A stretch of 64,000 nt of DNA from Nyssa sinensis (GCA_008638375.1 CM018046.1:1640501-1704500), one strand, 5' to 3'; counted from the first letter of the stretch, positions 45,455 to 58,699 are shown. The notes: generated by a model not told the origin, from the sequence alone. Translations and numbers: made by a program.

Positions 45455-45838
45455 TGAACGTCCAAAAGAAGAAGAAAAAATAGTATATAATTATATAACT
45501 AATTTATGAAAATAAATCATGCACTACAATCTGTCTTCTTTACTACCATTCTTTTGTTTCCATTCTAATTTTCTTTCCCATATTTTAGCAAGTTATATAT
45601 ATTTCTCCTCATACTTTCTGCTTAGAGTACTGCAAATCATCACATACGGCCTTAAGCTTCAAATGTTGCATTTTGTCACAAAAAAAGTTGAAAGCAAGCA
45701 TTCTAGTTATAAATAAGTTCAAAGCAATTAACCAAAAATGATTTGTATAGCAGCATCTAAAGTAGAGTACATATAAGACTACAGTTGAAGAGAGTGAAAT
45801 TATGGTTTAGAAACAAACTACTTTGAAATATGAAACCA
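45455..45838. repeat. NLR/RLK junction segment, copy 3
   Basis: It matches 13,675-14,040 and 38,100-38,520 and runs into the RLK2 3' end. To its left the NLR-side homology ends near AACGTCCAAAAG (45,458), with no NLR present there. Confidence 0.65.
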
Positions 45839-48800
45839 CTATCTGGCCTCGATCACTGAAAGTGTCAAACTATTTACGGAGCCATTTCCTGCATTGCTCA
45901 GTAATGAATTTGTGTTTATCACACTTCGGCTAGTAGAAAAAGCAGGTTGCTTAGGCTTTGGTAGAGGAACAAGCTCATTGCTAATCATTGAGACAACATG
46001 GGACATAGTAGGTCGATCAGTTGGATTTTCTTGGACACAGAGAAGCCCTATGTTAATGTACCTTCAACAGAGTAGATGTAGAATAAGGATTTCCCAGTAT
46101 TGGATCCATTAAGTCCAACCCATCGATCAGCATTCCACAAATCCCATGCCTGAAGTATTCAATTATACAAAGTTTCAAGCATCTTTGTATCTCAAATCAA
46201 CATTGTAAGGCAAAAAGAATAAATTAAAAGAAAAAGAAAGTTAAATTAGTCACTTACATATCCTAGAAGATTGAGAGAATCTGTATTATAAAAACTAGTA
46301 TTCTTCTTGCCACTCACAATCTCAAGCAGCAATACTCCAAAGCTAAACACATCAGATTTTATTGAGAAACGGCCTTCCATTGCGTATTCAGGAGCCATAT
46401 ACCCACTAAATTTACAAAAAAGCAGAATCATTGTTAGTGCCTCAAGGCAGCTTATGTTGCTTTTTTGCTACATCAATGCAAGTTGTGTATGTGTCCGCAG
46501 AAGTTTTTGTTTTTTTTTTACTTACTAAGTTCCAACAATTCGATTTGTGTTTGCCTGTGAGTCATTGCCACCAAATATCCGCGCCATGCCAAAATCCGAG
46601 ATTTTGGGGTTCATTTCACTATCTAATAGAATGTTTCCAGCCTTTAGATCTCTATGAATGATACGCAATCTTGAATATTGATGTAGGTAAAGAAGTCCTT
46701 GAGCAATCCCTTCAATGATGCGAATGCGTGTCCCCCAATCCAAAATCTCTTTCTTGCTTGGATCTAATATAGAGAGTTTACATTAGATAAAAAAGGATTT
46801 AAATAAAAAAATAATAATAGTTGAAAATAGAGTTCAAATATGGGAGAAAACTAACCAAAAAGGAAGAAATCCAAACTTTTATTGGGCATGTATTCATAGA
46901 CTAATATATTTTCTTCTCGCTCGATGCAGCAACCTAACAGTTTAACAAGATTCCGGTGTTGGAGTTTGGCTATTAATACTGTCTCATTTCTGAACTCCTG
47001 GAGCCCTTGTCCGGATCTTTTAGAAAGCCTCTTCACTGCCATTTCATGCCCCTTGCATGATTTACCCTGTTAAAAATTATACAGATCAGTAACCTTATTT
47101 GAACCATCACTTGAGTAGTCAAATAAATTCCCGCTGAGAAAAAAAAAAATTCCAGCAAGTTTTTTGGGAAGACAAATCAAGAATTGTCACTAAAGAAGAT
47201 GGGAAAATTTTTCCATAAATTAAAACGTAGAGTTGGGCACTGTTGGCATTCTTAAATCTTAATTACTTGGCAACAACATCTTAACTGAACATTTTCTAAC
47301 ATTGGAGGCCAAAAAATTGTCAATGGTTCTAACAGAACTTAATTCAAATATTCAATGTTACCTTGTAAACAGGTCCAAAGCCTCCCTCTCCAAGCTTATT
47401 GGCTTCTGAGAAGTTAGCTGTTGCAGCAGAGACACTTGCAAAGCTAAACAATGGCAATTCAATGTCCTTCTTCCCTCCTTTTCTCATATTATTCCCAGTG
47501 TTTGTTCCATCGGTCGTATTAGTACTAGCACTAAAATCAAATAACAATAAATCCTCACTTGAATCCTTCTCCCCTGTTCATTTCATGGAACGAAAAGACT
47601 CTCAACTTTCTGGATATCAAAGTGATTTCTAAAAAAAATTATGTTCCAAGAGCTCACAATTTATGGTTCATATCAAGATAGTCCAAGTCAGTTCCAAATG
47701 TATATGTTCTCAATTATTTCGATTCAAAAAGATAGATGTTTTTCATTGTCCTATATTGAAGTATATATTGCTTATATGTTTTGTTTGAATGCAAGCTCTG
47801 ACATTTGTGGCTAAAACTTGTTAAGTACCCATTTGTTTAAGCCTTCTCATGCATAAACAGTATATGATGCCGCCTGAAATTGTTACTGTTAGTGGAACCA
47901 GCACTGATAAGATCAACCGGACTTTCTTCCTGTTCCCTGAATTCATACACTAGAATCTTCATTAGTTATAAGTTGTAACTTAAGAAACACAATGGACAAA
48001 AAAAGAAGACATTAGGTTGTTGGTAGAAGTTAATTTTATCTATTGCAGCCACATACCTCTACCATTATGAAGCTCAGAAGCTGCAAGTTTCAGGTAGAGA
48101 TCTTGTTTAGTGGTGTTGCCATCTGAGAGTTGTAGATTCAGTAAAGCTCCTTCCCATACAAAACACCCACTACTATTATAAGCATAGGCTGTGCAGGAAC
48201 AATTTTGCTTACAACCCCATTCGCACCATTTAGCACTCTTAGCAGGAAATGCTTTCGCATCTGCGGGCAGTTTCATGTTTGAAATTTCCAAAAACCCATC
48301 TCTTTTCCCATTGGCAGAGGTACTATTTTCGCACTGCAAAGGAGTTTTCCTCTCACAACCTCCTGGCCAATCATTTAGTTCTGTGTCTTTGATTACAAAT
48401 GGTTCAAAACCCTGCAAACACTCGCAGAACATTGAATCATTCTGATTAAAGATGCCGAATGGCCCGCAAAAATTTATAGGTTGAGACCATAATATCTTGC
48501 TGCCCAAAAACCCGCTAAACCTTGTTAGCACCTTTAACTGTCCCGCCAAATCCAATACAATTAGTGCCAATGAAGGACTACGGTTAGTAGAATAGACAAG
48601 ATAAGTTTCATTTTCATTGGAGACAAAACTGAAATTGGAGAATAACAAAGCTTCCCATTCAGGAATCGAGCTGAAAATTTGTCCATTCCAAACTCCACTA
48701 CTCCAATACTTTCTGGACATGTTCCACTCTAAAACAAATTGCTTTCTTTCATCTGGGTCTATACGAACTGAGAAAATTCCAGGAGCGGGATCCTCTGAAT

Positions 48801-49359
48801 TTTTCCATGAAGTAACGACCTGGGATGCACCAGTCAGTTTATTGATTCCGAGCTTTGCACCCGGCAGCCATGTATCTGTTGGGTGATCAAAACTCTGCCA
48901 ATATATAATAGATGGTTTTGAAACATCTCTTATCACAAAATTTCCATTATCAAGAAGCACTGCTTCAGTAGAATTTTTTGCCGGTAACATCAACTTTGTT
49001 GACCAAAGTCGATATTCAAACCAAGTGAGGATTAAATTATTATCTACAGAGAATGTAAGTTTCCAATTTTCTGGCTTAGTCAATGGTTGTTCTCTGTTAG
49101 CTACCCAAACTATGATTTGATCAGCAAAATTTGTATACCATATGCCAAGGTAGACGTTATAATTACCTTTTTTGAAGAAGCCCAGTTCAAAAATACTACC
49201 TTGAGAAATTAAGGTCTGGCTTACCGAGAGAGAATGGCCTGGTGAAAGAGTATCACCTCCAATAGAGAAACATGACTTCTGCAACTTGAATAGAAGCAGA
49301 ACACACAGAAAGACCCATAATCTTGTTGCATTGCCAGTATGCATCTTTAGTTGCCACAT
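45839..49359 (-). CDS. RLK2: S-domain (G-type lectin, SD1-type) receptor-like kinase, last exon frameshifted
   Basis: A plasma-membrane receptor kinase of the S-locus family. Exons: 48,057-49,359; 47,829-47,936; 47,362-47,573; 46,856-47,066; 46,526-46,763; 46,258-46,405; 45,839-46,149. All junctions are GT/AG and phases fit. Starts at ATG 49,359 or 49,344 precede a signal peptide ([10 protein letters not shown]). Then come B-lectin, S-glycoprotein and PAN ([16 protein letters not shown]) domains in exon 1, a membrane segment in exon 2, [10 protein letters not shown] in exon 3, catalytic Lys AVKRL in exon 4, HRDLK and DFG in exon 5, and [11 protein letters not shown] in exon 6, about 740 residues. 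Exon 7 carries two 1-bp insertions relative to RLK1 (near 46,121-46,124 and 46,061-46,064). It would stop at 46,048-46,050 after about 33 foreign codons, losing the last kinase subdomains. Otherwise intact. Confidence 0.88.
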
Positions 49360-51210
49360 TTGCAGATATCTCAACCACGAAAAAAAATGATCATAATGAA
49401 GAATAAGAAGGAGAAGAGCAATCCGAATAGAAAGGCACCTTTATCAGTTATTACAAAGACCCATAGTCAATGAGAGATGGGGGGCGGAGATGTTTTGCTC
49501 CACACTTTTTTTTTTTTTTTGATGACAGTGGAACCCTTCGAAGGACATAGTCTATCCGCAGCCTACGGACGGCTCGACCTCCACATATTGGTCTTCAGTC
49601 TTCGCCCTTCTGCATCCAGTTGATCTGGCATGGATCTAACTTGTAACATCATTTTTTTGTTTTCAAGATGCACAAAAGTAACATCTTATCTCGGGGCAAA
49701 AGCACATTTGGCCAAGCTACGACTTTACAAACTATAAATTTTTTTTCTTTATACACATTGTAGGTACTTGAAATAGTCAGTCACCAAGAAAGAAAGGTTG
49801 AGGATTCGCAACCCACATGACACGTGAAAGTCTTAAACAATGCCACGCTAAATATGTCACCTCTAAAAAGACGTGACTTAACATCCAAAGACCTCTCCCT
49901 TAAATCGTCTCTTGAACTATGGCAGGAAAATCTCGCTGAGAATGTAAGTTTACATTTCAAAAAGGAGACTTGGCTCGAAAAAGATAAAAAGACTTACTAC
50001 GTCCTGTTATCTCAGTGATTGACCAAAACTAATCCTACACTCCTATCAGAGTCTTCTACGATGTTCCGTAACTACGTTTTATTTTAGACACAAGCTGACC
50101 ACCACGTAGAAGGTCATCCCGAATATTTGAAAAACCCTAACATACTCACACGTGTCAACCCTACTATAAATAAACCCTAGCGTCATTCATTTGACTAGGA
50201 CAAAAAAATCAAGATCCCAATAATTACAAATGATAAGAGTAACCTTGGATTTGATAGAAAAATAAAAGAATTAAGATAAAATTTTAGTATAAAAAAATAC
50301 AAAAATGAAGGTAAAATTGTATAACGTGAGAATAAGACATCTAATTGTATAACGTGAAAAATTGCTAACTATTTATGTTTCGTTTTTTACTTTTTATACT
50401 TCACATTGTGGCCGTAGGAATAAATTATGAGTTCATATAAGATAGAACTATATTTGCCTAAATGTAAGTCACAATTAAAGCTACTATATTAATAAAATAA
50501 CCTTTTTTAAATTTGTTATCATTCAGGAGCGGCTTAAGATAATTGGAAACTTAAAGTGACCATTTCAAATGATTTTTTTTTTAAATTTTAATAATAATAT
50601 AAAAAATTATTTAATATTAATATATATAATAAAATTCTAATAAATATATAATATATAAAAATATTTTTAATGCTTTGTTCAAATATGTATATATAATATA
50701 TATGCATATATTTTTGTAATATAAAATTATAATAGTATTTAAATAGGAAGAGGTGTATATATAATCTAACAATTGAGCAATTCTAAGAAAATCTATAAAA
50801 TATAAATTAGGTAATACAAAAAAAAAAAATGAAATAAAGCTCTTGTAATATAATTAATTTTTTTTGGAGTATTTATGGAATCTTATTGGTAAAATTAGAA
50901 TTCTATTAAACTTAGATTTTTAATTTGAATTATACTATAAATATAAAATTTGGAACACTTTTTATAAGTGGAGATAAAGTGATTGTTTTATTTTATATAT
51001 TAATATTAAGGTCTAAGGCATATTTTAGCCTTTTGTGGAACTAAAGAGTTTAGCTTATTGGCCATACAACAAATTGATTGTCACGACAAAAGCGACATTA
51101 CAAGTTCGCAATGGGCACTAACCCTTATGCAGTGCAATACAACGTAACCAACTACAGTGTCCCGGGGTACTCCAATCACCGTCCAATGGAAACAACCCAG
51201 CACAAAACAT
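49360..51210. other. Intergenic between RLK2 and the DOG1-like gene
   Basis: 49,500-50,230 is a GC-richer stretch ending with CTACTATAAATAAACCCTAG, which looks like the promoter half of an LTR, but no second boundary was found. 50,240-51,060 is AT-rich with no gene seen. Confidence 0.4.
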
Positions 51211-52005
51211 TCACACATTCTCCCGCTGACGGTCCTGATTCAAACCCCACTCGCGGACCCCAAACTGCAACTCGGCCGCTGCAATCAAGAACTCCACAGC
51301 TTGTCGCGGCGTCAACAAATCCACCACTCTCCGGATCGTCCTCAGCCGTAGATCATCAGCCTTTTGCTCAATCCTCACCAGCTGTTCGATCTTCCTGTCA
51401 AGACCTGAACACACTCCAATCAGATCACTCGCACCATCCTGTAAACAAAGTTCATATACACATTTGGATGTATATATATATATATATATATATATGAGTA
51501 TTCTTTTCAAAATGAGGATCGGGTTAAATCAATCAACAGGATTGAAGCATACCTGCCATTCAGACAACTCATCAGTGATGGCATTCTCTTCTTCGACCGT
51601 CTCACACTGTAGATCGCTGACTCGCCGGAACTGACCTGGGGAGAGATCGCCGAGGTCGCCGGTGCGGAGGCCACGGAGGATGTCGGTGATGCGAGACTCG
51701 AAGAGGATGCTGGATTCGGTGTAGACAAGGTGGAAGACGGTGGTTGGACGCCAGCCGGCGATCCAGTGGAGGGAGCGCTCGAGCGAGGTGGACCAGGGGG
51801 CGGAGAAGACGGAGAGGACGTCGTGTTCGGCGGCGAGGGACTTGACTCGGTAGTACTCGGAGCAGTGAGTCATGACCTTGTGGACTAGCTGGAGGAGTTT
51901 GTGACTCTCTTCTTGGGTGGTGGCCGGCCTAGGGGCCTTGGTGAGTTGATCCACCAGATGGTGCAGGTGGTCGAACCAGGTCTCGTAGAAGCGCCGGAAT
52001 GTCAT
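51211..52005 (-). CDS. DOG1-domain (TGA-like, DOG1-like) protein
   Basis: Two exons: 51,553-52,005 and 51,211-51,438, joined in phase 0 (CAG|GTATGC donor, TTTACAG acceptor). The 226-residue product starts MTFRRFYETWFDHLHHLVDQ, the canonical DOG1-domain opening. It has the central HWIAGWRPTT motif and ends LRTIRRVVDLLTPRQAVEFL then IAAAELQFGVREWGL, the family C-terminus that resembles the non-bZIP part of TGA factors. Family members act in seed dormancy and ABA signalling or as TGA-like regulators. The specific role here is unknown. An upstream in-frame ATG at 52,128 would add 41 residues without domain similarity, so I prefer 52,005. The gene is clearly more GC-rich than its surroundings and appears intact. 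Confidence 0.93.
51467..51496. repeat. (AT)n microsatellite in the DOG1-like intron
   Basis: The TA run lies within the single intron (51,439-51,552). Confidence 0.9.
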
Positions 52006-52128
52006 TTGTTGGGTGGCAGAGAGAAAACAACGGAGGCAGTCAGGCAGAAGGATTGGATCACTGGGTTGGGTTGATTTAATACTTGCGTTGTGTGTATCTG
52101 AAACGGTTGAGATTGGGCTGACTTGCAT

Positions 52129-53236
52129 GCTCGGTTGTCAGCCGCGTGGAGACCACTTGGAATAACATGATTGGATATTGTAGGAGATTCTTGGTAGTTC
52201 TAGTTGATCTCTTAGAACCAAAAAAAATAATAGTTGATCTCTCTCAAAATATATATGTAATTTAAAAATTATTATTTAATTTAAATAATTAATTTATTAA
52301 TTATATGAATATACACAGGCTATTTTAAGTCATATAATTTAAATTTAGATAAATTATACTATTTTTTTTTTAAATTTTTGATAATTACACTGAATTCTAG
52401 TGACAGTTTTAAAATTTTATTGATCTTTTCTATTTACTTACAAATTATAAATATCTCATTTTAGTTAATTTTTTTAAAATAATAAAACTACACCTTTCTT
52501 TTTTTTACATTTTTTTTCAATTTTCACCAGTTTTTAAAACTCTTTTAAAGATTTTTTGTATTTTTTAATTTAAGTTAAATAACTTATTTTCATTTCATAT
52601 AAAAATAAGTTTAAGGTTACAATTAATATTTATTTAAAAATAAAATAAATTAAAAAAATTGGTCATAATTTTTTTAAAAAATGTATATTAAAAAAAACAT
52701 AAAAAATGACAAGTGTATAATATGTAAAATTTAAAAAAATAAAAAATACATTTATATACATTACGGTTTTTGATTAATTGAATCTTATTACTTAGTTAAT
52801 TTTTCGAGATCATTTAATAATTTTTTTTTCAGTTGATGAAGTTAGGTCTACTTTTGGACAACAAATTGTCTCTTAACCATCACCTCAAAACTTACCATTA
52901 TTTCAAAATAAGGATGTCACTTGAAGGCCAAAACTTCATAGCTACATAAGCATAATAATCAATACAAAAACATAAAAATTTAAAATAGTTAAATTGAAAC
53001 ATATAAGAATAAATTTTTTTAATATAAAACTATGTTTTCCTTTTCCAATAATCAAATAAAATATAAAATTTCTTATATGTTATTTTTTATTTTTATTTTT
53101 TTTCATGCTTTGAGCTAAGCACGATCTTTTTCTTATTTAAAATATAAGTGTCATTGAGTAATCAAATATTTTTATTTGAATTTTAATAAGATTTGTAAAG
53201 GTATTTCACTACCTTGCGGTGATTTGACACATTTTT

Positions 53237-53275
<39 letters not shown>

Positions 53276-54080
53276 ACAAAGTCAAATGAAACACACTTTT
53301 GATTGATTTTATTATTTTATGATTTGTAATTAGGTTACATCAAATTTACAAAAATGGTTTGGACAGTGAAACAAAAGTATTATATACATATATATATATA
53401 TATGTATATATATAAATAAATTCTCCATCATGATTACTCATCAATATTAATACCTATTATATTAAAATTAATGTTCTGTTTTAATCTAAACTAATAATTC
53501 AATTCAATTTTAACGAAACACCATTACCATTGTAGATAAACATAGAGATACAATTTTAGGATCAATATTCTACTAAGATGATAAACTTTTTTTTTTTTTA
53601 ATACGCGATTTAAATTCGACACTCTAACAAAAATATGCACAAATTAGGTAAAACTTTCTCCACCCGTGCACTAAAAAAAGAAGAAGAAATAAATGCATTT
53701 TTAGATCCAAAATTACCATCACCCACACAACCAAAGCAACCCCCCTCGCCTCCGGCCAAAATCTCTATCACAGTCATCGGCATCCCCTTCCTCAAAGGTA
53801 TCGCCTTCCAGTGACGAAACGGATGTCAACGAATTTTCGATGGGATTGTTAATTTTCATTCTAATTTGGGGAAACAGTTGCCGATGGTTGAGAGTTCAGA
53901 TGGATGAGCAAGAAGAGTGGTGGGAAAGATAATCGGAGGAAAGAATTGACGGACTCTGTGAATCGAGCAAGCGACGCGGCGAGTGCACTGGAGAGAACTA
54001 TCAAGGCCGCTTCGTCAATGATTTAGTTGGATTTAGCCTAATTACATTTCCAGACTTCTTCTGATACAACTTAAAATACT
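52129..54080. other. Intergenic, very AT-rich
   Basis: No gene seen. (TA)n runs at 53,239-53,267 and 53,385-53,412. 53,690-54,030 is GC-richer, with no recognised protein in any frame. Confidence 0.6.
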
Positions 54081-54084
54081 TTCC

Positions 54085-54290
54085 ATAGTTGGATATAGGC
54101 CTGCCAATCCACCGGTCTAGATCTGACCCTAGCCGAATCCATTAGCAACATATCCAGATTCGTTAGGAGACCCGTTTGTCTGGACCAATTCAGATCCGCT
54201 AAACTCTTTAGTAAATGGGTAGGTTCAGGTCCGCTATCCGTTACACAAAGACCAGTTAAGGACCCGTCAATTTAAATATAATATTAGAAT
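54085..54290. mobile_element. hAT-like element fragment
   Basis: It begins TATAGGCCTGCCAATCCACC and carries GATCTGACC, CCAGATTCGTTAGGA and GGACCCGTCAAT phrases like the element at 43,361-44,334. Only one end is recognisable. Confidence 0.35.
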
Positions 54291-55165
54291 TTATCTCAAC
54301 CGTTGATCTTTAGATCTTTAGGATTTCGACATCATTGACGATTGTTTTGAAGAAGTTTCAGATCGATTCAAGACCAGGAAAGCTTCCGATTGTCAGCATC
54401 ATCGCCGATTGTTCTCAGGTAAGCTTCCGATCACACACGAGACACATATATAGACACCGATCTCTCTCCGTTCGTCTTTCGATATCTTTCTGTTCGTCTC
54501 TCGATCTCTCTCTTTTCACTCTCCTTCTCTCTGTTGGTTTTTTTTTTTTTTCTGGATTTTTTTTGAATTTCTGGCATTTTGTTCACCTGGATCTATTTTT
54601 TTGTTCGTAGATTGAGTTGGTTTATTCTCTTCTATTTCAAAAGAATACCCAGATCGAGGTGCTAATTCAGCTTCAGGTACCCACTACCCAGCTACCATTT
54701 CTTCTCTTTGCTTCATGAATTCGTAATAAATATTGTTCTGTTCATTTGATTACCGTTGGCTCACATAATTTGATGAACATTATGTTTAATCAGCTCATTA
54801 GGTTTTGATAATTAGCATTGCTTCTGTTTTGAATTGGGTTGTGCATGGTTTCTATTTCAATGTTTGTTTTTTTTTTAAAAGGTTCTGTGGCTGGTTTTTT
54901 ATGTTGGGTTCAGTTGCTTTGAAGCCGTGCTTTTATATATGTAACTGTTCTAAAAGGTTCTGTGGCTGGTTTTGTTTGGATTTCGTTACTGTCTGCTATT
55001 ATTTATGTACTCAGTTGGTCAATGGTTTAATAAATGTCAGTTGCATAATGTTAGTGCCATGTTATTTCTTCAGTAAATTTGAGAGGCCTAGTGTCATTGA
55101 GGCTAGTGCCGTACAAATTATGATAAGTTTTTATGTGAATCAAGTTTATGGAGCAGGCCAATGAT
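54291..55165 (+). other. Unassigned GC-richer stretch with splice-like sites
   Basis: TTCTCAG|GTAAGC near 54,420 and CTTCAG|GTACCC near 54,678 look like donors, followed by long T-rich stretches and an AAAAGGTTCTGTGGCTGGTT phrase repeated near 54,878 and 54,953. This could be the leader of a non-coding transcript or a gene whose body is not here. No protein is recognised. Confidence 0.25.
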
Positions 55166-55581
55166 ATATTGTCTTTTTGATAAAAAATTTGGTGGCAAAA
55201 TATTATTGGTATGGTTCATGAATTAATTTAATTTACATAAAATGTTAATGACCATTAAATTTACTGATAATGTCTGATAATGGTTGCACCCCTGACATGG
55301 AAACAAATGCAAGGTTTCATTACGATATTTTCAAAAATGCTGCTCTGTTTTGGGTTGGATTTTGATGAATTAGATTACAGATTTTTCTTTTTTTCTTCCC
55401 ATCTACTTTGAATGAACTGTTTCATTACAATCCCTCACTAAACTTGGCTGAACCAATTGAATTGGGATTGGGTTGGCAGATGAGTCCAATTTATAGAACT
55501 CCTTAATCTAGGCCATTTCACTGCAGTTTAGGCTTAAAGATTGAGCATATATGCTGGGGTGATTTGAGCAACATTTCTCTA

Positions 55582-55705
55582 CAAGAAACCTTCTGAAATG
55601 TATTGATGAATCTATATGGTTTATTGTAAAGATCACCATATATAGAAGCAGCTTATAAGTAGCAGGAATGGTGCAAGAAACCTTCTGAAATGTATTGATG
55701 AATCT

Positions 55706-55708
<3 letters not shown>
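55582..55708. repeat. Perfect 35-bp direct repeat
   Basis: The same 35 bases (starting CAAGAAACCTTCTGAAATG) occur at 55,582-55,616 and 55,674-55,708, 92 bases apart. An (AT)n run follows at 55,714-55,742. Confidence 0.9.
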
Positions 55709-55744
<36 letters not shown>

Positions 55745-55745
<1 letters not shown>

Positions 55746-58690
55746 CTTTGACTGGTTGTTAAAAAATAAGGAGTATAGTTGAGGAGATGTAACCAAAAAA
55801 AGACATGTTAATGGCACAAAAAGAAAAAAAATAAGAGAAAAAAGAACAAGAGTTTAAATTGAAATTAAGATAAGAGTAAAATGTAAAAAACTCCAGCTCT
55901 TTAATAGATTGAATCAATTAATTCGGGGACCCGTTATTACATAACCTATTTAAACTTTGTTGAATCCATTTAGTGATGATAATAACTTGGAATTGTTGAG
56001 TTATGACTTAGGAAACCAACTTTAGTTAACTATAACCTAATTCCACTTGAGATTCTATTTTTTTTCTGCTTATTGTGCTCCACAGATGGTTTTCTGGAAT
56101 GCCAATCAAAATGCAGAGATGCAAAAGGGCTGAAAATATGAATAGAAAAAAATTATAATGCACAAGGTGCTTGATTCCACTATTGTACAAGGTGCATAGA
56201 TGACTTCTTGTAAAGAACATATTAGCTTAGTCATTTGGGTGGTGAGAAAATAAGAAGTCAGGTTCTCTTTCTGACATGAATTATAAACCAAAACTTTTCA
56301 GCATGGTATGTGAATTGAATTTGAATCTCGTACTTTCCAAAAATCAATCAAACTTTTACTCAAATATTCTTTGAAAAATTCCAATTTCATCTCAAAAACT
56401 ACTTTATTTCATTTCTTTACCAAAACCATTTTTTTGTAAGAATTTGAATCACCACTAGAGATACTCTAAATAAGATGAAAATATCCCTACTATAATAAAA
56501 ATAAAGTTTTAAAAGAACTCTAAAATGGTTAAAAATCCTAATATATTCAGAAGTAGAAGAACAAGAACAGTGCAACTTACTCTAAAGTAGTTAAAAATTC
56601 AAAGTTTTTTTTGTCAGACCTTAGTAACTGGAAAAATATTTGGCGATCCCATGTTGTTTTAAAAGTATTTGGGAGATGCTTCCTAGATAAAAATACTTAA
56701 TTACAAACTATTCCTTTAAAATAAAGGAATGAATTTAAAATGCATTTCACTTTCACAAAAATAGTAGATTTTTACTGTTTTAATGAAACTAATTTTAGTT
56801 TATTTCATTTTTTAAAAGAAATAGTGAAATTTTACGTAAAAAGTTTGGGCCACAGATGGCACCTATAATGGGTTGTGTCCCGGATTACTATAGGATTGGG
56901 ATTGTTACCTTCCTTGTGAATATTTAAATGTAATTGACTACGTCAAGGAACTCGTGGAGCTTATATCCTTGTACTGTGTTCGAGGTGTATTGCTGCCCAA
57001 CATAAATTGTTTATTGTGTCAAGTCTGGACAGATCCAGTTGTGGCCCTAGGCCCCTAGCTGGTCTGCTGTTGACCTTCGTTCGAGATTTTCCAGGCAGGA
57101 GTAGTTGAGTATTATGCCTTTAGCTGTACATGTGGCGCAAGGCTTATTTGGTGGGTGAATTTATGCCCTTGCGAATGCAACATAATCAAAAGACGATGAC
57201 TTTATAAAAAATCTATTACATGGATTGTAGTTTCTTAACATGTTTAATGGGAGTTAGAAATGGGTGACATGAAGTGAATCCTAAGTATCAAAATTTAACA
57301 AGTACACATGAGTTGTAAGCAAAGGCGGAGCCGAAAAAAATTTTTGAGGAAGGTTGAGATTTTTTTTTTTTTTTGGGAGGTTAGATTTACATGTAATTTT
57401 TTTCTTTTGCAAAATTTAAAAGAAGTTTGAGCATCTTTTTTTATAACTCGATTTAGATATAATACATATTTTTGCAACAAAAATTTATCATGCTTAAAAA
57501 TTTGCCTACTTGTTTTTTTTTTTTATGCTAAAAATATGATCGCAATTTTATTTTTTTCACTCAATTAATAATCTAATAATTAATAATTTTCAAGTCTCCC
57601 AAAATAATCAATTACTAGAGTTTGTCAACCATAGAAAATGTAAACTTATTTTCCCCCTCTCCCATTGTTTGTATTAAAAAATGTAAACTTATTTTACTTC
57701 GAATTATGTTACACTGCCTAAAAAAATTACCTAAAAGATGTGACATTATTATATTAATTTTACCACATCCTTTGATAGGCTTACTTCTCCACTAAAATTT
57801 GGATAAAATAATTATACTGTTTTACTCTACACCATAATTCCCCCAAATACATAATCCCCCGCCCCCAAAAGAAGAATGAGACTTCATAAGATGCAGTAAC
57901 AAAAATAAAAGATGAAGCTATCAAAGTGTAGATTAAATTTCCCTCTGTTTGATTACAAATAACAGAAGAAACTCAATGCTTCTACAAAATCTCACTGGCA
58001 CAATTGTGAGAACCAGCAAAGAGAACCCAAATCAATTGAACTATGCGAATGGTACTTCTTGATGACGCTCCCTAGGGCCACTTTACACTTGACGATTTCA
58101 TGGATCAGAATGTCATGATGTTTTCTCCTCATTCATACAATCGGGAGCCAATGGTCCTGATTAATCATGAGCAGAAAAAAAAAAAAAAAAACTTTCAAAT
58201 TAGTCCAATCAAAACTTTCAAAATCAACCATAAAATTTAACTAGCTACCCTTGGAAAATTTTGATTGAACAGTTGTACAACAGTTTATGATAAGTAGAAA
58301 GAAATTTATTGAAGTAGGAAAATTTTGAAAAATAAAATACAGCAAAACAAAAATAATGTAGTCAGCAGGCGAATAGTTAATTTCCTTTTTTCTTTTAAAA
58401 AAAGAACTTAAGGAGATACCTATATACCTATATATTTTTTTTTGGGTAAGTAAGGAGATATCTATGTTAGGCTTCAACTCTGAAAGAGATGGTTCAGCTA
58501 AAAAGAAGTGTGGTTATCTCAAAGGATTACTTTGAAAAGGAAATGGTTGTTTGAATACCCAATTTAGTAATAGTAAACTTGCAGTGAGGCCCTTCTAAGT
58601 GTGAAATCAGTTGTTATTTTCCTCACAAGTCATTGCATGAACCATATGAATGCCATTTCTCTTACCAATCTCAATGTTGGAATGATTTGA
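55745..58690. other. Intergenic, no gene seen
   Basis: AT-rich with a GC-richer part at 56,860-57,190 and another at 57,960-58,160. Neither shows a recognisable protein. Phrases near 57,310-57,430 (GGCGGAGCC, TTTACATGTAA) resemble the small duplicated unit at 42,850-43,020. Confidence 0.5.
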
Positions 58691-58699
58691 AGTCGAACT

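Noticed and set aside
49500..50230. Solo LTR upstream of RLK2
   Set aside because: A TATA-like CTATAAATAAACCC and GC-richer body suggest one, but no TG/CA ends or duplication could be fixed.
51078..51497. Plus-strand frames opposite the DOG1-like gene
   Set aside because: Shadow frames of the minus-strand exon, which has clear family motifs.
53610..53795. Minus-strand frame in a GC-richer patch
   Set aside because: No recognisable domain, no flanking exons, very short.
54335..54610. Possible first exon of a gene with a GTAAGC donor
   Set aside because: No downstream exon with recognisable protein could be found; left as an unassigned stretch.
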